A stretch of DNA of 64,000 nucleotides. It comes from Pseudomonas sp. SLFW. GTDB lineage: Bacteria > Pseudomonadota > Gammaproteobacteria > Pseudomonadales > Pseudomonadaceae. Each line of letters opens with the position of its first letter. The first letter of the stretch is position 1. The notes under the pieces are model-generated. The model saw nothing but the letters and a program-made list of their open reading frames with translations. It did not search any database and was not told the DNA's origin. Below are positions 23,256-35,114 of this stretch, in pieces. The stretch spans positions 434,001 through 498,000 of the forward strand of contig NZ_JAAAKW010000001.1 in NCBI RefSeq assembly GCF_009905615.1, written 5' to 3'. Made by a program: the position numbers and the translations under genes.

Positions 23256-24203
23256 TCAGATGCCGTAGCTCATCAGGCGGTCGTAGCGACGCGCCAACAG
23301 TTCATCCGCATTGAATTTCTTGAGCATGGCCAATTGGCTGCTCAATGCTTCGCGGATGGAAGCCGAAGCCGCCGCCGGATCACGGTGCGCGCCACCCAGT
23401 GGCTCGTTGATGACCTTGTCGACGATGCCCAGGCCTTTGAGGCGCTCGGCAGTGATGCCCATCGCTTCGGCAGCGTCTGGCGCTTTTTCTGCGGTTTTCC
23501 ACAGAATCGACGCGCAGCCTTCCGGCGAAATCACCGCGTAAGTGGAGTATTGCAGCATGTTCAGTTGATCGCACACGCCAATGGCCAGTGCACCGCCCGA
23601 ACCGCCCTCACCGATCACAGTCGCGATGATCGGCGTCTTCAGACGCGCCATGACACGCAGGTTCCAAGCAATCGCTTCGCTCTGGTTGCGCTCTTCAGCG
23701 TCGATGCCAGGGTATGCGCCAGGTGTGTCGATGAAGGTCAGGATCGGCATTTTGAAGCGCTCGGCCATCTCCATCAGGCGACACGCCTTGCGGTAGCCTT
23801 CAGGACGCGGCATGCCAAAGTTACGGCGAACTTTTTCGCGCACTTCGCGGCCTTTTTGATGACCGATCACCATGACAGGTTGGTCGTCCAGACGGGCGAT
23901 ACCGCCCACGATGGCCGCGTCGTCGGAAAAGTGGCGGTCGCCGTGCAGCTCGTCGAACTCGGTGAAGATGTGTTCGATGTAGTCCAGGGTGTACGGACGA
24001 CGCGGATGACGCGCCATGCGCGCGATCTGCCAACTGGTCAGGTTGCCGAAAATGCTTTCGGTGAGCGTGCTGCTCTTCTCTTGCAGTCGAGAGATTTCAT
24101 CGCCGATGTTCAGCGAGTTGTCATTGCCTACCAGTCGCAGCTCTTCAATTTTGGCTTGCAGGTCAGCAATCGGCTGTTCGAAATCCAGAAAATTCGGGTT
24201 CAT
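23256..24203 (-). CDS. accA: Acetyl-CoA carboxylase carboxyltransferase subunit alpha
   Basis: A 315-residue AccA. With AccD it forms the carboxyltransferase that makes malonyl-CoA from carboxybiotin. Typical segments are [19 protein letters not shown] at the N-terminus, [11 protein letters not shown] and [14 protein letters not shown]. The start is placed at [10 protein letters not shown] (24203), since the upstream extension has no family support. It lies downstream of dnaE, the order found in many gammaproteobacteria. Confidence 0.98.
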   Translation of the reverse strand: MNPNFLDFEQPIADLQAKIEELRLVGNDNSLNIGDEISRLQEKSSTLTESIFGNLTSWQIARMARHPRRPYTLDYIEHIFTEFDELHGDRHFSDDAAIVGGIARLDDQPVMVIGHQKGREVREKVRRNFGMPRPEGYRKACRLMEMAERFKMPILTFIDTPGAYPGIDAEERNQSEAIAWNLRVMARLKTPIIATVIGEGGSGGALAIGVCDQLNMLQYSTYAVISPEGCASILWKTAEKAPDAAEAMGITAERLKGLGIVDKVINEPLGGAHRDPAAASASIREALSSQLAMLKKFNADELLARRYDRLMSYGI

Positions 24204-24331
24204 AGGCATCCGTCTTGGGTCGACGGCCAAGAGGCCGGCCGGTTGATCCGTAAACGCCATACCTTAAAGGATGTGGCGTGTGAGGGTCGAGGTTAAAAGT
24301 GTCGAGCTTAAAAAAAGTCGGGTATCAGCGT

Positions 24332-27300
24332 TCATCGATACTGCAGGAAGACGTTCTCTCGTCCGAACTGGTCACGCAGCGCCTGAATCAGGCTGTCTGC
24401 GGGATCGATTCGCCACGCTTCGCCGAACTGCAATAGCGCCCGGGCCTCCTGCCCGGTGTAGTCGAGCGTAATCGGACACGCTCCCCGGTGCTTCTTGCAC
24501 AGGTCGCCCAGCCAGCGTAGACGATCACCTTTCAGCGCCTCGCTGCGCACGGTCAGGCGCAAACTCTCAGCCAGACCGGTCCGCGCTTCTTCGAGACTCA
24601 TTACCCGCTTGGCTCGCAAACGCAGGCCGCCTGAGAAGTCATCGGAACTGACCTCGCCTTCGACCACCACCATCGCGTCGGTCTGCAACAGCGACTGAGC
24701 GGCCTGGAACGAGTCCGCGAACAACGACGCTTCGATGCGGCCAGAGCGGTCATCCAGGGTGATAAACCCCATCTTGTCGCCCTTTTTGTTCTTCATCACA
24801 CGCAAGGCGATGATCAGACCGGCGACGGTCTGGGTGTCACGGGCGGGTTTCAGGTCAACGATTCGCTGGCGGGCGAAGCGACGAATCTCGCCTTCGTACT
24901 CGTCGATCGGGTGCCCCGTCAGGTACAGGCCCAGGGTTTCCTTCTCACCGCGCAAACGCTCTTTGAGAGTGACCTCTTTGGCCCCACGATGGTTCGCATA
25001 AACATCGGCATCCGGCTCGACGAACAGCCCGCCAAACAGATCGGCATGGCCACTGTCGTGACTGCGCGCGGTTTGTTCGGCCGACTGAATCGCACCTTCC
25101 AGCGCGGCGAGCAACACACCGCGATTGCGGTCAATGTTGGCTTGATACTGTTTTGGGTCGTCGTAGAAAAACGGCCCCAGACGGTCCAGCGCACCGCTGC
25201 TGATCAGGCCACCCAACGTGCGTTTGTTGACCCGTTTGAGGTCGATGCGCGCGCAGAAATCGAACAGGTCCTTGAACGGCCCGGCCTGACGCGCTTCGGT
25301 AATCGCCTCGACCGGCCCCTCGCCCACGCCTTTGATCGCGCCCAGCCCGTACACGATGCGGCCTTCGTCGTTCACGGTGAATTTGAATTCGGAGTTGTTC
25401 ACGTCCGGCGCATCGAGGCGCAGCTTCATGGTCCGCACTTCCTCGATCAAGGTCACGACCTTGTCGGTGTTGTGCATGTCCGCCGAGAGCACGGCCGCCA
25501 TGAACGGCGCGGGGTAATGCTTCTTCAGCCACGCCGTCTGGTACGAGACGAGCCCGTACGCAGCAGAGTGGGATTTGTTAAACCCGTAACCGGCGAATTT
25601 TTCCACCAAGTCGAAAATGTTACCGGCCAGATCCGGCTCGATATTGTTGGTCTTGCAGCCTTCGATGAAGCCGCCGCGCTGCTTGGCCATCTCCTCGGGC
25701 TTTTTCTTACCCATGGCCCGACGCAGCATGTCGGCCTCGCCGAGGGTGTAACCCGCCATGACCTGGGCAATCTGCATCACCTGTTCCTGATACAGGATGA
25801 TGCCGTACGTTGGCAGCAGCACGGGCTTGAGCCCTTCGTACTGGTAATCGACGTGCGGGTAGGAGAGCTCGGCGCGACCGTGCTTGCGGTTGATAAAGTC
25901 GTCTACCATGCCCGACTGCAGCGGGCCCGGGCGGAACAGTGCCACCAGTGCGATAAGGTCTTCCAGGCAGTCGGGCTTGAGCTTCTTGATCAGCTCTTTC
26001 ATGCCTCGGGATTCAAGCTGGAAGACCGCCGTGGTTTCGGCTTTTTGCAGCAGATCGTAGGTCGGGGCGTCATCCAGCGGGATGAAGGCGATGTCGAGCG
26101 GGTCCTCGCCGACCTTGGCGCGGTCGCGGTTGATCGTCTTCATCGCCCAGTCGATGATCGTCAGCGTTCGCAGACCCAGGAAGTCGAACTTCACCAGACC
26201 CGCGGCCTCGACATCGTCCTTGTCGTACTGGGTGACCAGGCCGCCGCCTTCTTCATCGCAATAGATAGCCGCGAAGTCGGTCAGTTTGGTTGGGGCAATG
26301 ACCACACCACCGGCGTGCTTGCCGACGTTACGCACAACGCCTTCGAGCTTACGCGCCATCTCCCAGATTTCTGCCCCTTCCTCGTCGGTCTTGAGGAAGT
26401 CGCGCAGGATTTCTTCCTGCTCATAGGCCTTTTCCAGGGTCATGCCGACTTCGAACGGGATCATCTTCGACAGGCGATCCGCCAGACCGAAGGATTTCCC
26501 CTGAGCCCGCGCCACGTCCCGCACCACCGCTTTCGCCGCCATGGAACCGAACGTGATGATCTGGCTCACCGCGTTGCGGCCGTATTTCTCGGCCACGTAT
26601 TCGATCACCCGGTCGCGCCCGTCCATGCAGAAGTCGACGTCGAAGTCCGGCATCGAAACCCGTTCAGGGTTTAGAAAACGTTCGAAGAGCAGGTCATATT
26701 CCAGCGGATCGAGGTCGGTGATCTTCTGTACGTAAGCCACCAGCGAGCCGGCACCCGACCCACGACCCGGACCGACCGGCACGCCGTTGTTCTTGGCCCA
26801 CTGGATAAAGTCCATAACGATCAGAAAGTAACCGGGGAACCCCATCTGGATGATGATATCCAGCTCGAAATTCAACCGGTCGACGTACTCCTGCCGCTTG
26901 GCTTCGTAGTTGGGCGTGGTTTCCCTCGGCCACAGCACGGCCAAGCGCTCTTCAAGGCCCTCGAAAGACACCTTGCGGAAGTATTCATCGATGGTCAGGC
27001 CATCGGGAATCGGGAAGTTGGGCAGGAAGTGCTTGCCCAGGCGCACGTCAATGTTGCAACGCTGGGCGATTTCCACGGTGTTCTGCAGCGCGTCGGGCAG
27101 GTCGCTGAAAAGCTCGGCCATTTCTGCAGCGCTCTTGAGGTACTGCTGATCGCTGTAGTTGTGCGAGCGGCGCGGGTCGTCCAGCGCCCGGCCTTCGCCG
27201 ATACACACGCGGGTTTCGTGGGCTTCGAAATCTTCCTGCTTGATGAAGCGAACATCGTTGGTCGCCACCAGCGGCACACCGTGGCGATCGGCAAGGGCGA

Positions 27301-27853
27301 CGGCAGCGTGCAGGTGCTCTTCGTCATTGACGCGGCTGGTCCGTTGAATCTCGATGTAGAAACGATCCTGAAAGACCGACACCCACTCCTTGAGCAACTC
27401 GTCGGCCTCGGCCGGGTTGCCACCGAGCAGCGCCATGCCGATCTCACCCTCCTTGGCCGCCGACAGCGCGATCAGCCCTTCATGGGCCTCAGCGACCCAC
27501 TCCCGCTCGATGATCACCACGCCGTTGCGCTGACCATGCATGAAACCACGGGAGATCAGCTCGGTGAGATTCAGATAGCCCTTGGGGTTCATCACCAACA
27601 GGCTCAAGCGGCTGAGGGGGGCATCCTTGTCACGACCTGCCAACCAGATGTCGGCGCCGCAGATAGGCTTGATGCCAGCGCCCATGGCGGCCTTGTAGAA
27701 CTTGACCAGCGAGCACAGGTTGTTCTGATCGGTCACTGCCACCGCAGGCATGTTCAGGCCGGTCAACGCCTTGACCAGCGGCTTGACCCGCACCAGCCCG
27801 TCGACCAGAGAATATTCGGTGTGCATGCGCAGATGAACGAAAGAAGCCGACAT
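24332..27853 (-). CDS. dnaE: DNA polymerase III subunit alpha
   Basis: A 1173-residue replicative polymerase (E. coli 1160). The N-terminal PHP domain begins [15 protein letters not shown]. The polymerase site has [14 protein letters not shown] and the catalytic aspartates in [11 protein letters not shown] near residue 400. An OB-fold (around [16 protein letters not shown]) and a C-terminal tau-binding region follow. The internal clamp-binding motif, QADMF in E. coli, appears here as HADLF in SGHADLFGG. It follows rnhB after a terminator-like hairpin and precedes accA. Confidence 0.98.
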   Translation of the reverse strand: MSASFVHLRMHTEYSLVDGLVRVKPLVKALTGLNMPAVAVTDQNNLCSLVKFYKAAMGAGIKPICGADIWLAGRDKDAPLSRLSLLVMNPKGYLNLTELISRGFMHGQRNGVVIIEREWVAEAHEGLIALSAAKEGEIGMALLGGNPAEADELLKEWVSVFQDRFYIEIQRTSRVNDEEHLHAAVALADRHGVPLVATNDVRFIKQEDFEAHETRVCIGEGRALDDPRRSHNYSDQQYLKSAAEMAELFSDLPDALQNTVEIAQRCNIDVRLGKHFLPNFPIPDGLTIDEYFRKVSFEGLEERLAVLWPRETTPNYEAKRQEYVDRLNFELDIIIQMGFPGYFLIVMDFIQWAKNNGVPVGPGRGSGAGSLVAYVQKITDLDPLEYDLLFERFLNPERVSMPDFDVDFCMDGRDRVIEYVAEKYGRNAVSQIITFGSMAAKAVVRDVARAQGKSFGLADRLSKMIPFEVGMTLEKAYEQEEILRDFLKTDEEGAEIWEMARKLEGVVRNVGKHAGGVVIAPTKLTDFAAIYCDEEGGGLVTQYDKDDVEAAGLVKFDFLGLRTLTIIDWAMKTINRDRAKVGEDPLDIAFIPLDDAPTYDLLQKAETTAVFQLESRGMKELIKKLKPDCLEDLIALVALFRPGPLQSGMVDDFINRKHGRAELSYPHVDYQYEGLKPVLLPTYGIILYQEQVMQIAQVMAGYTLGEADMLRRAMGKKKPEEMAKQRGGFIEGCKTNNIEPDLAGNIFDLVEKFAGYGFNKSHSAAYGLVSYQTAWLKKHYPAPFMAAVLSADMHNTDKVVTLIEEVRTMKLRLDAPDVNNSEFKFTVNDEGRIVYGLGAIKGVGEGPVEAITEARQAGPFKDLFDFCARIDLKRVNKRTLGGLISSGALDRLGPFFYDDPKQYQANIDRNRGVLLAALEGAIQSAEQTARSHDSGHADLFGGLFVEPDADVYANHRGAKEVTLKERLRGEKETLGLYLTGHPIDEYEGEIRRFARQRIVDLKPARDTQTVAGLIIALRVMKNKKGDKMGFITLDDRSGRIEASLFADSFQAAQSLLQTDAMVVVEGEVSSDDFSGGLRLRAKRVMSLEEARTGLAESLRLTVRSEALKGDRLRWLGDLCKKHRGACPITLDYTGQEARALLQFGEAWRIDPADSLIQALRDQFGRENVFLQYR

Positions 27854-27882
27854 GGTTGATCCTATAGCGCGCAGAAAACAAA

Positions 27883-27902
27883 GGCCGGATTGTACCGGCC
27901 TC
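27883..27902 (-). terminator. Terminator between rnhB and dnaE
   Basis: On the minus strand AGGCCGG-TACAAT-CCGGCCT forms a perfect 7-bp stem followed by TTGTTTTC. It is a plausible terminator or attenuator 23 bases after rnhB and 29 before dnaE. Confidence 0.6.
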
Positions 27903-27924
27903 TCATGAAAACATCAGCCCGCGA

Positions 27925-28581
27925 TCAGGTGAGCGGCAGCGAGGTGAAGCCGGTGGAGATCATCATCTCCCGCGATTCATACGCCGCACGCACCGGGGCG
28001 AAGGAGCGGCGGTGGATCGGCGTCGGCCCTAACCGGGCCAGCGCTTCCAGGTGAACCGGCGTCGGGTAGCCCTTGTGGCCACCAATGCCGTACCCCGGAT
28101 AGACCAGTTCCATGGCAGCCATCTCCCGGTCGCGGCTGACCTTGGCCAGGATCGACGCCGCAGCGATGGCGGGGACCTGGGCATCACCCTGAATCACCGG
28201 CGCGCTCGGCACCGAGAGTTGCGGGCAACGGTTACCGTCTATCAGCGCCAGTTTCGGCGTGATCAACAGGCCCTCGACCGCACGCTTCATGGCCAGCATG
28301 GTGGCGTGCAGAATGTTCAGCTCGTCGATTTCTTCGACTTCGGCCCGTGCGATATGCCAGCACAGCGCCTTTTCGCAGATCTCGTCGAACAGCTTTTCGC
28401 GCTTGGCTTCGGTGAGCTTTTTCGAGTCGTTAAGACCCAAGATGGGGCGATTGGGGTCAAGAATCACCGCAGCCGTTACCACAGCGCCGCACAGCGGGCC
28501 ACGGCCCACCTCATCGACACCGGCGACCAGATCCTCGACCAGGTTGAAATCCAGGCCCATTTGCATTGTTCGAGCGCTCAT
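27925..28581 (-). CDS. rnhB: Ribonuclease HII
   Basis: A 218-residue RNase HII. It nicks DNA at embedded ribonucleotides. The catalytic D23-E24 sits in [12 protein letters not shown], and further family motifs are [13 protein letters not shown] and [11 protein letters not shown]. Start 28581 overlaps the lpxB stop by four bases (ATGA); an alternative ATG at 28566 would give the MQMGLDFNL start. Neither has a strong Shine-Dalgarno, so translational coupling to lpxB favours 28581. Confidence 0.96.
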   Translation of the reverse strand: MSARTMQMGLDFNLVEDLVAGVDEVGRGPLCGAVVTAAVILDPNRPILGLNDSKKLTEAKREKLFDEICEKALCWHIARAEVEEIDELNILHATMLAMKRAVEGLLITPKLALIDGNRCPQLSVPSAPVIQGDAQVPAIAAASILAKVSRDREMAAMELVYPGYGIGGHKGYPTPVHLEALARLGPTPIHRRSFAPVRAAYESREMMISTGFTSLPLT

Positions 28582-29714
28582 CGTGAAGGCGACGGGCCAA
28601 TCAGGTTCAGGACCGCTTCGGCGGCTTGATTGGACGCGTCGCGACGCAAGGTGCGGTGAATGGCGTCGAAGCCGGCGGTCTGCTCCGCGCCGTTGTCGAG
28701 CAACGGCAGCAGGGTGTTGGCCAGGGCATCGGCGGTCGCCGCGTCCTGCAGAAGCTCTGGAACCAGCAAACGCTGGGCCAACAGATTCGGCAGCGACACG
28801 TACGGACTCTTCACCATCCGCTTGAGTATCCAGTAGGTCAGCGGCGCCAGACGATAGGCAACCACCATCGGTCGTTTGTAGAGCAGCGCTTCCAGCGTGG
28901 CGGTGCCCGATGCGATCAACACGGCATCGCAGGCAGCCAACGCAACATGGGAGCGGCCGTCGAGCAAGGTCAGCGGCAGATCGCGGCCTTGCAACAACTG
29001 TTCGATTTGCGCGCGGCGTTGAGGGCTGGCGCAGGGCAGCACGAAACGAACGGTCGGGCGCTGGGCGAGCAGCCGTTCGGCGGTGTCGAAAAACAGCGCG
29101 CCCAGTCGGCCCACCTCCCCGCCACGGCTGCCCGGCATCAACGCCACGACAGGCCCGTCACCCAGCCCCAGCTCAGCCCGAGCCGCCTGGCGATCCGCTT
29201 CAAGGGGGATGGTATCGGCGAGTGGATGGCCGACGAAACGCACCGGCACGCCCTTTTCTTCGTAAAAACGCGCTTCGAACGGCAACAACGTCAACATCAG
29301 GTCGCAGCCTTCGCGGATCTTCAGGACACGCTTCTGCCGCCACGCCCACACGGACGGGCTGACGTAGTGCACGGTTCTGATCCCGGCCTGACGCAGTTTG
29401 AGTTCGATATTGAGGGTGAAGTCCGGAGCGTCGATCCCGATGAATACATCGGGTTTCTCATCGATCAAGGTCTGGATCAACAGCTTGCGACGGGCCAGCA
29501 ACTCCTTGAGACGTCCAAGGACTTCCACCAGCCCCATGACCGACAGACGCTCCATGGGGAAGTAGGACGCCATGCCCTCAGCTTCCATGAGCGGGCCGCC
29601 GACGCCGATGAACTGTGCATCAGGATGACGCGCCTTGATGGCACGCATCAGACCCGAACCCAGGATGTCGCCCGAGGCTTCACCGGCGACCAGCGCGATC
29701 CGCAAGGCCCCCAT
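28578..29714 (-). CDS. lpxB: Lipid-A-disaccharide synthase
   Basis: A 378-residue glycosyltransferase (GT19). It joins UDP-2,3-diacylglucosamine and lipid X into the lipid A disaccharide at the inner-membrane surface. The N-terminus [19 protein letters not shown], the [11 protein letters not shown] segment and the donor-site stretch [20 protein letters not shown] are characteristic. It begins two bases after lpxA and overlaps rnhB by four bases. Confidence 0.98.
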   Translation of the reverse strand: MGALRIALVAGEASGDILGSGLMRAIKARHPDAQFIGVGGPLMEAEGMASYFPMERLSVMGLVEVLGRLKELLARRKLLIQTLIDEKPDVFIGIDAPDFTLNIELKLRQAGIRTVHYVSPSVWAWRQKRVLKIREGCDLMLTLLPFEARFYEEKGVPVRFVGHPLADTIPLEADRQAARAELGLGDGPVVALMPGSRGGEVGRLGALFFDTAERLLAQRPTVRFVLPCASPQRRAQIEQLLQGRDLPLTLLDGRSHVALAACDAVLIASGTATLEALLYKRPMVVAYRLAPLTYWILKRMVKSPYVSLPNLLAQRLLVPELLQDAATADALANTLLPLLDNGAEQTAGFDAIHRTLRRDASNQAAEAVLNLIGPSPSR

Positions 29715-29716
29715 GA

Positions 29717-30493
29717 TTAACGAGTGATGCCGCGGGTCGAGTTCTGGATGGACTCAAGAAACAGCGCGACTTCCGGGAACTGCGCCGCCGGTTCAGCCAG
29801 CTCGACCACCGCCTGTTCGACCGTCAGCCCTTGGCGATAGACCGTCTTGTAGGCGCGACGCAGGGCATGGATCGAGTCTTCCGAGAAACCACGACGACGC
29901 ATGCCTTCGAAGTTCATGCTGCGGGCTTCTGCCGGGTTGCCGAACACGGTAACGAACGCCGGGACGTCCTTGCCAATCGCCGTGCCCATACCGGAAAAGC
30001 TGTGGGCGCCGATGTGGCAATACTGATGAACCAAGGTGAACCCGGAGAGGATCGCCCAGTCAGCCACATGCACATGGCCGGCCAGCGCCGTGTTGTTGAC
30101 CAGGATGCAATGGTTGCCGATGACGCTGTCATGACCGATATGCGCATAGGCCATGATCAGGTTGTTATCGCCAATCGTGGTTTCGGCGCGGTCCTGAATG
30201 GTGCCACGGTGAATCGTGACGCCTTCGCGGATCACATTGTGGTCACCGATGACCAGACGCGTGGCTTCGCCCTTGTACTTGAGGTCAGGCGTGTCCTCAC
30301 CTACCGAAGAAAACTGGTAGATGTGGTTGTGCTTACCGATGACGGTCGGGCCACGCAGAATCACGTGCGGACCTATCACCGTGCCCTCGCCAATTTCCAC
30401 ACCGGGTCCGACGATCGACCACGGGCCGACCTCCACATTGTCGGCCAGCACGGCCGTCGGATCGATGATTGCGCGAGGGTCAATCAAACTCAT
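29717..30493 (-). CDS. lpxA: UDP-N-acetylglucosamine O-acyltransferase
   Basis: A 258-residue LpxA, first enzyme of lipid A synthesis, which adds a 3-hydroxyacyl chain from acyl-ACP to UDP-GlcNAc. The N-terminal two thirds show hexapeptide repeats of a left-handed beta helix, with the catalytic His region in [15 protein letters not shown]. The start codon overlaps the fabZ stop by four bases. Confidence 0.98.
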   Translation of the reverse strand: MSLIDPRAIIDPTAVLADNVEVGPWSIVGPGVEIGEGTVIGPHVILRGPTVIGKHNHIYQFSSVGEDTPDLKYKGEATRLVIGDHNVIREGVTIHRGTIQDRAETTIGDNNLIMAYAHIGHDSVIGNHCILVNNTALAGHVHVADWAILSGFTLVHQYCHIGAHSFSGMGTAIGKDVPAFVTVFGNPAEARSMNFEGMRRRGFSEDSIHALRRAYKTVYRQGLTVEQAVVELAEPAAQFPEVALFLESIQNSTRGITR

Positions 30494-30930
30494 AGTTTAC
30501 GTTCCGCACAGATGATTTCTGCGGAGCATACCGGCTTGCCGTCTACCGACGCCTGGCATTCGAACTTCCAGATCTGGCGCTTGCAGCTCAGAAATTTGGC
30601 TTCAAGAATCAATTGGTCGCCCGGCAGCACCGGCTGGCGGAAGCGCAGCTTGTCGGAGCCCACGAAGTAATACAGGGTGCCGTCAGCAGGCTTCACGTCA
30701 AGCATCTTGAAACCCAGGATGCCCGCGGCCTGAGCCATTGCTTCGATGATCAGCACGCCCGGCATGATTGGATGCGCAGGAAAGTGCCCATTGAAGAAGG
30801 GCTCGTTGATGCTGACATTCTTATAGGCACGAATGAGCTTATTCTCAACATCCAGCTTCACCACACGATCCACCAGCAGGAACGGGTAACGGTGGGGCAG
30901 ATATTCGCGAATTTCGTTGATGTCCATCAT
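30490..30930 (-). CDS. fabZ: (3R)-hydroxyacyl-ACP dehydratase FabZ
   Basis: A 146-residue hotdog-fold dehydratase of fatty acid elongation. Catalytic His49 lies in [13 protein letters not shown] and Glu63 in IIEAMAQ. It shares the hydroxyacyl-ACP pool with LpxA and LpxD, which flank it. The first of two adjacent Met codons is at 30930; GAGAGGA on the minus strand precedes it at about 10 bases. Confidence 0.98.
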   Translation of the reverse strand: MMDINEIREYLPHRYPFLLVDRVVKLDVENKLIRAYKNVSINEPFFNGHFPAHPIMPGVLIIEAMAQAAGILGFKMLDVKPADGTLYYFVGSDKLRFRQPVLPGDQLILEAKFLSCKRQIWKFECQASVDGKPVCSAEIICAERKL

Positions 30931-31042
30931 TTCGAGAGGAAGCCTGTAGTAAAGATTGGGAGTGCGCGACGAATGCGCGGCACTCCTCTAGCAAATCAAG
31001 GAGGCAGTTTATCGGCTTTGCACACTTGATAAGAAAAAAGTA
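30931..31042. other. fabZ-lpxD gap with imperfect hairpin
   Basis: A 112-bp gap, the largest within the lpx cluster. An imperfect inverted repeat (GAGTGCGCG / CGCGGCACTC, about 30960-30985, with one bulge) is visible without a U tract. It may be an attenuator or processing site; no gene is seen. Confidence 0.35.
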
Positions 31043-32098
31043 TCAGCCATCAGATGACGCATTACCGCCTGAGGTCACTGCCTCGACAATCTTTTCTAGC
31101 TGCTGCAGTCGGCGGGACATGTCGTCGAGCTGGCGAATACGTGCCGCACTCTTGCGCCATTCGGCAGCGGGCTGCATCGCGGTCCCCGAAGAATAGGAAC
31201 CCGGCTCGGTGATCGAACGGGTGACCATGGTCATGCCCGTGATAAAGACGCCGTCGCAAATTTCAATGTGCCCGACCAGTCCGACACCGCCGGCGAGCAT
31301 ACAGTGTTTGCCGATCTTCGCACTGCCGGAAATGCCAACGCAGGCCGCCATTGCCGTGTGATCGCCCACTTGAACGTTGTGCGCGATCTGAATCTGGTTA
31401 TCCAGCTTCACACCGTTGCCGATGCGCGTGTCGTCCATGGCGCCGCGGTCAATGGCGGTGTTCACGCCAATCTCCACGTCGTCGCCGATGGTCACGCCAC
31501 CAATCTGGGCGATCTTCTGCCACACGCCTTTCTCGTTGGCGAAGCCAAAGCCCTCTCCACCCAGTACGGCACCCGACTGGATCACCACGCGCTGGCCGAT
31601 CCGCACATCGTGATACAGCGTCACGCGCGGTGCCAGCCAGCCGCCTTCGCCGATGACACTGCGGGCACCGATGTAGCAATGAGCACCGAGGGTCACACCG
31701 GCAGCGATGCGTGCACCGCTTTCGATGACGACATACGGGCCCACGCTGGCATTCGGATCGACTACTGCGTCAGCAGCGACGATAGCGGTCGGATGAATAC
31801 CGGCAGCGGCCTTCGGCTTGGGATCGAACAGATGGGAGATTCGTGCGTACGCCAGGTAAGGGTCGGCGATCAGCAGTGCATCTCCCGCGTAACCTTCGGC
31901 ATCAGCGGGCTTGAGTAGCACGGCTGCGGCGTGGGAGGTTGCGAGGAATTTTCGATACTGAGGATTGGCCAGAAAGCTGACCTGACCGGGCCCGGCCTCC
32001 TGCAAGGTGGCCAGTCCGGTGATTTGCTTGTCCGCCGGGCCACGTAGCGTGGCACCGAGGAACTCGGCCAGATGGCCGAGCGTGATAGTCACGGTCAT
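31043..32098 (-). CDS. lpxD: UDP-3-O-(3-hydroxyacyl)glucosamine N-acyltransferase
   Basis: A 351-residue LpxD, which adds the N-linked hydroxyacyl chain in lipid A synthesis. An N-terminal uridine-binding domain ([24 protein letters not shown]) is followed by about ten hexapeptide-repeat coils and a C-terminal helix ([19 protein letters not shown]). The catalytic His is expected in [16 protein letters not shown]. It starts four bases after the skp stop. Confidence 0.98.
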   Translation of the reverse strand: MTVTITLGHLAEFLGATLRGPADKQITGLATLQEAGPGQVSFLANPQYRKFLATSHAAAVLLKPADAEGYAGDALLIADPYLAYARISHLFDPKPKAAAGIHPTAIVAADAVVDPNASVGPYVVIESGARIAAGVTLGAHCYIGARSVIGEGGWLAPRVTLYHDVRIGQRVVIQSGAVLGGEGFGFANEKGVWQKIAQIGGVTIGDDVEIGVNTAIDRGAMDDTRIGNGVKLDNQIQIAHNVQVGDHTAMAACVGISGSAKIGKHCMLAGGVGLVGHIEICDGVFITGMTMVTRSITEPGSYSSGTAMQPAAEWRKSAARIRQLDDMSRRLQQLEKIVEAVTSGGNASSDG

Positions 32099-32102
32099 GA
32101 AT

Positions 32103-32606
32103 TTACTTCAGCTGGTTCATGCGCTCGATGACCTGGCGAGTGACGTCGTACTGTGGCTTGACGTCAATCACGGCACCGCGCTCGAACACCAGGTCGTAAC
32201 CGCCTTTCTTGATCACTTCTTCAACAGCCGAGTCCAGCTTTGGCTTCAGTTGCTTGAGCATGTCACGGTCAGCGACGGCTTTGGCTTCGTTCAGCTCCTT
32301 GGACTGGAACTGGAAGTCACGGGCTTTCTGCTTGAAGTCCAGTTCCAGCTTCTCGCGCTCAGGCTGGGCCATCTTGTCGCCACCGGCGACCAGACGGTCC
32401 TGGATGCCTTTAGCGCTGCTTTCCAGGGCTTTGAGCTTGGTCAGTTGCGGGCCGAATTTCTTTTCAGCGTCGACTGCATACTTCTTGGCAGCATCCGACT
32501 CAAGCAGCGCCATCTGATAGTTCAGAACAGCGATCTTCATGTCTGCGAATGCCGGGCCGGCGACCAGTACGGTTGCCAGCAGTGCCAATTGGGTCAACTT
32601 ACGCAC
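32103..32606 (-). CDS. skp: Periplasmic chaperone Skp (OmpH)
   Basis: A 167-residue Skp/OmpH protein. The signal peptide is cleaved after VAGPAFA (about residue 21). The rest is mostly long charged helices (for example [15 protein letters not shown]), as in the jellyfish-shaped trimer that holds unfolded outer-membrane proteins. It lies between bamA and lpxD, the standard order. Confidence 0.95.
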   Translation of the reverse strand: MRKLTQLALLATVLVAGPAFADMKIAVLNYQMALLESDAAKKYAVDAEKKFGPQLTKLKALESSAKGIQDRLVAGGDKMAQPEREKLELDFKQKARDFQFQSKELNEAKAVADRDMLKQLKPKLDSAVEEVIKKGGYDLVFERGAVIDVKPQYDVTRQVIERMNQLK

Positions 32607-32652
32607 GTTGTAACTCCTACAGAATCCGTTGTCGTGATCAGTGATCAGACCC

Positions 32653-35040
32653 TTAGAAGGTCTGACCGAGAGAGAATTGGAACACCTGGGTTTCGGTGTT
32701 GTCGTCTGGCTTCTTGATCGGCATCGCCAGCGCGAAGCTCAATGGGCCCAGAGCGGTAACCCAGGTCACGCCGACACCGACCGAACTGGCCAGACCGGAA
32801 AGATCAGGGCCGTTACATTCAATTTTTTCCCCGCTAAGGGTGGTCTTGGCATTGTCGCAGTTCGTGTTGAACACGTTACCCACATCCCAGAAAAGCGAAG
32901 TGCGAAGCGAACGTTGATCTTTGATGAACGGCAGTGGGAACAGAATCTCGGCGCCACCGGTAATCAAGACGTTACCACCGAACGGTAGCGGATCTTGGTC
33001 CGGATCTGCCAGCGTGCCCGGTTTACCACCGTTGACTGCGCCCCGACTCGGCGTACTACGAGGACCCAAGGTGCTGTCCTTGAAGCCACGAACCGAGTTG
33101 AAACCACCCGCGTAGTAGTTCTCGTAGAAGGGCAGACCGGAAGTCGAACCGTAGCCGTCACCGTAACCCAACTCCGAGTGCAGACGCAGCGTGGTGTTGG
33201 TGGTGATCGGATGGAACAACTGACCACGGTAATCAAGCTTGTAGAACGACAGGTCGCTGCCCGGGATCGTGGTTTCCAGCGTCAGGCTCTGGGAATGACC
33301 ACGGGTCGGCAGTGTGCCTTTGTTCAGGGTCGATTCGGACCAGCCCACGGAAGCCTTGAAGTTGGTGAAATTGTCGCCTTCTTTCTCTAGGAAGTCGAAA
33401 ATCTCGTCAACGGTATAGGTACCGGTGTTGATCTCATCACGCTGGACCGTCAGGCCGAAGTTCAGACGCGAGGTTTCGCTAATCGGGTAGCCCATGTTGA
33501 TACCGGCACCCAGGCTGTCTACCGAGTAGCTCGCCACGTCGACATCGAGGTCGTCGTAGTTGGTCTTGCGGTAGAACGCGCTGTAACCCAGGCTCACACC
33601 GTCCGGCGTGAAATACGGGTCGACGTAGCTGAAGTTGTAGCGGGTCTGGTATTCACTTTTGGTCAGGCCAATGCTGACCTTGTTACCGGTACCCAGGAAG
33701 TTGTTCTGGCTGATCGAACCACCCAGAATCAGACCCGCGCTCTGCGCGAAGCCCACACTGGCGGTGATCGAACCCGACGCCTGCTCTTCCACGGCGTAGT
33801 TCACGTCAACCTGATCGTCAGTGCCCGGCACTGCAGGGGTCTCGACGTTAACTTCCTTGAAGAAGCCCAGCCGGTCCAGACGGGTCTTGGACTGGTCGAT
33901 CAGGTAAGTGGAAGCCCAACCGCCTTCCATCTGACGCATTTCGCGACGCAGTACATCGTCCGCTGTCTTCGTGTTGCCACGGAAGTTGATGCGGTTCACG
34001 TAAGCCCGTTTGCCTGGATCGACGGCGAACGTGATGTCCACGGTGTGGTCTTCATCATTCGGGGTAGGCACGCCGTTAACGTTGGCGAAGGTATAGCCCT
34101 CGTTACCCAGACGACGGGTGATCAGCTCGGACGTGGTGGTCATCACCTTGCGGGAGAACACCTGACCTGGCTTGACCAGCAGCAGCGACTTCACCTGATC
34201 TTCAGGCACTTTGAGGTCACCGTTCAGCTTGACCGACTTGACGCTGTACTTCTCGCCTTCATGAATGTTGACGGTGATGTACACGCTTTTCTTGTCAGGG
34301 GTGATCGACACCTGAGTCGAGGCGATATCCATGTTGATATAGCCGCGGTCGAGGTAGTAGGAACGCAGACGCTCCAGGTCACCGGACAGCTTTTCACGGG
34401 CGTACTTGTCGTCGTTCTTGAAGAACGACAGCCAGTTGGTGGTCTTCAGCTCGAAGAGGTCGGTCAGGTCTTCTTCTTTGAAAACGGAGTTGCCGACGAC
34501 GTTGATGTGCTGGATCGCGGCAACGGCGCCTTCATTGATGTTGATCTTCAGGCCGACGCGGTTGCGCGGCTGGGAAACGACTTCAGTGGCGACTTCTGCC
34601 GAGTAACGGCCTTGAGCCACGTACTGACGCTGCAGTTCGTTACGGACACCTTCGAGTGTCGCACGCTGGAAGATTTCGCCTTCGGCCAGACCCGACTGTT
34701 TGAGGCCCTTCATCAAGTCTTCGGTGGTGATCGCCTTGTTGCCTTCGATCTCGATGCTCGCAACCGACGGGCGCTCAACCACGGAGATGACCAGAACGTT
34801 ACCGTCACGGCCCAACTGGATGTCCTGGAAGAACCCGGTTTTGAACAACGCACGCGTGGCGTCGACCAGACGTGCGTCATCGGCCTGTTCACCCACGTTC
34901 AACGGCAACGCGCCAAAGACACTGCCGGCGGACACCCGCTGCAGGCCGTTGACACGGATATCGGAGATAGTGAAGGACTCGGCGTGAACTTCGGCGATCA
35001 TCAGTACGGCAAGAACCGCAGTTAGCAGCAGACGTTTCAT
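32653..35040 (-). CDS. bamA: Outer membrane protein assembly factor BamA
   Basis: A 795-residue Omp85 protein, the core of the BAM complex that folds beta-barrel proteins into the outer membrane. It has a signal peptide of about 20 residues (cleavage after VHA), five POTRA domains to about residue 425, then a 16-strand barrel ending in QFSLGQTF with a C-terminal Phe. The start is set at MKRLLLTAVLAV (35040), with AAGGAC on the minus strand 6-9 bases upstream; a longer upstream frame has no signal sequence. The P. aeruginosa equivalent is also called Opr86. Confidence 0.98.
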   Translation of the reverse strand: MKRLLLTAVLAVLMIAEVHAESFTISDIRVNGLQRVSAGSVFGALPLNVGEQADDARLVDATRALFKTGFFQDIQLGRDGNVLVISVVERPSVASIEIEGNKAITTEDLMKGLKQSGLAEGEIFQRATLEGVRNELQRQYVAQGRYSAEVATEVVSQPRNRVGLKININEGAVAAIQHINVVGNSVFKEEDLTDLFELKTTNWLSFFKNDDKYAREKLSGDLERLRSYYLDRGYINMDIASTQVSITPDKKSVYITVNIHEGEKYSVKSVKLNGDLKVPEDQVKSLLLVKPGQVFSRKVMTTTSELITRRLGNEGYTFANVNGVPTPNDEDHTVDITFAVDPGKRAYVNRINFRGNTKTADDVLRREMRQMEGGWASTYLIDQSKTRLDRLGFFKEVNVETPAVPGTDDQVDVNYAVEEQASGSITASVGFAQSAGLILGGSISQNNFLGTGNKVSIGLTKSEYQTRYNFSYVDPYFTPDGVSLGYSAFYRKTNYDDLDVDVASYSVDSLGAGINMGYPISETSRLNFGLTVQRDEINTGTYTVDEIFDFLEKEGDNFTNFKASVGWSESTLNKGTLPTRGHSQSLTLETTIPGSDLSFYKLDYRGQLFHPITTNTTLRLHSELGYGDGYGSTSGLPFYENYYAGGFNSVRGFKDSTLGPRSTPSRGAVNGGKPGTLADPDQDPLPFGGNVLITGGAEILFPLPFIKDQRSLRTSLFWDVGNVFNTNCDNAKTTLSGEKIECNGPDLSGLASSVGVGVTWVTALGPLSFALAMPIKKPDDNTETQVFQFSLGQTF

Positions 35041-35075
35041 GAAGTCCTTTCTTATTCCAACTGGCAATAAACAAA

Positions 35076-35094
35076 CTGCCGCAAAATGCGGCAG
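35076..35094 (-). terminator. Hairpin between rseP and bamA
   Basis: CTGCCGCA-AAA-TGCGGCAG is a perfect 8-bp stem. On the minus strand it is followed by TTTGTTTATT. It may partly terminate the rseP transcript upstream of bamA. Confidence 0.65.
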
Positions 35095-35114
35095 ATTCAC
35101 AATTCGGCGTAGCT

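Noticed and set aside
24911..26674. 587-codon plus-strand frame
   Set aside because: It lies antisense to dnaE and has no recognisable domain.
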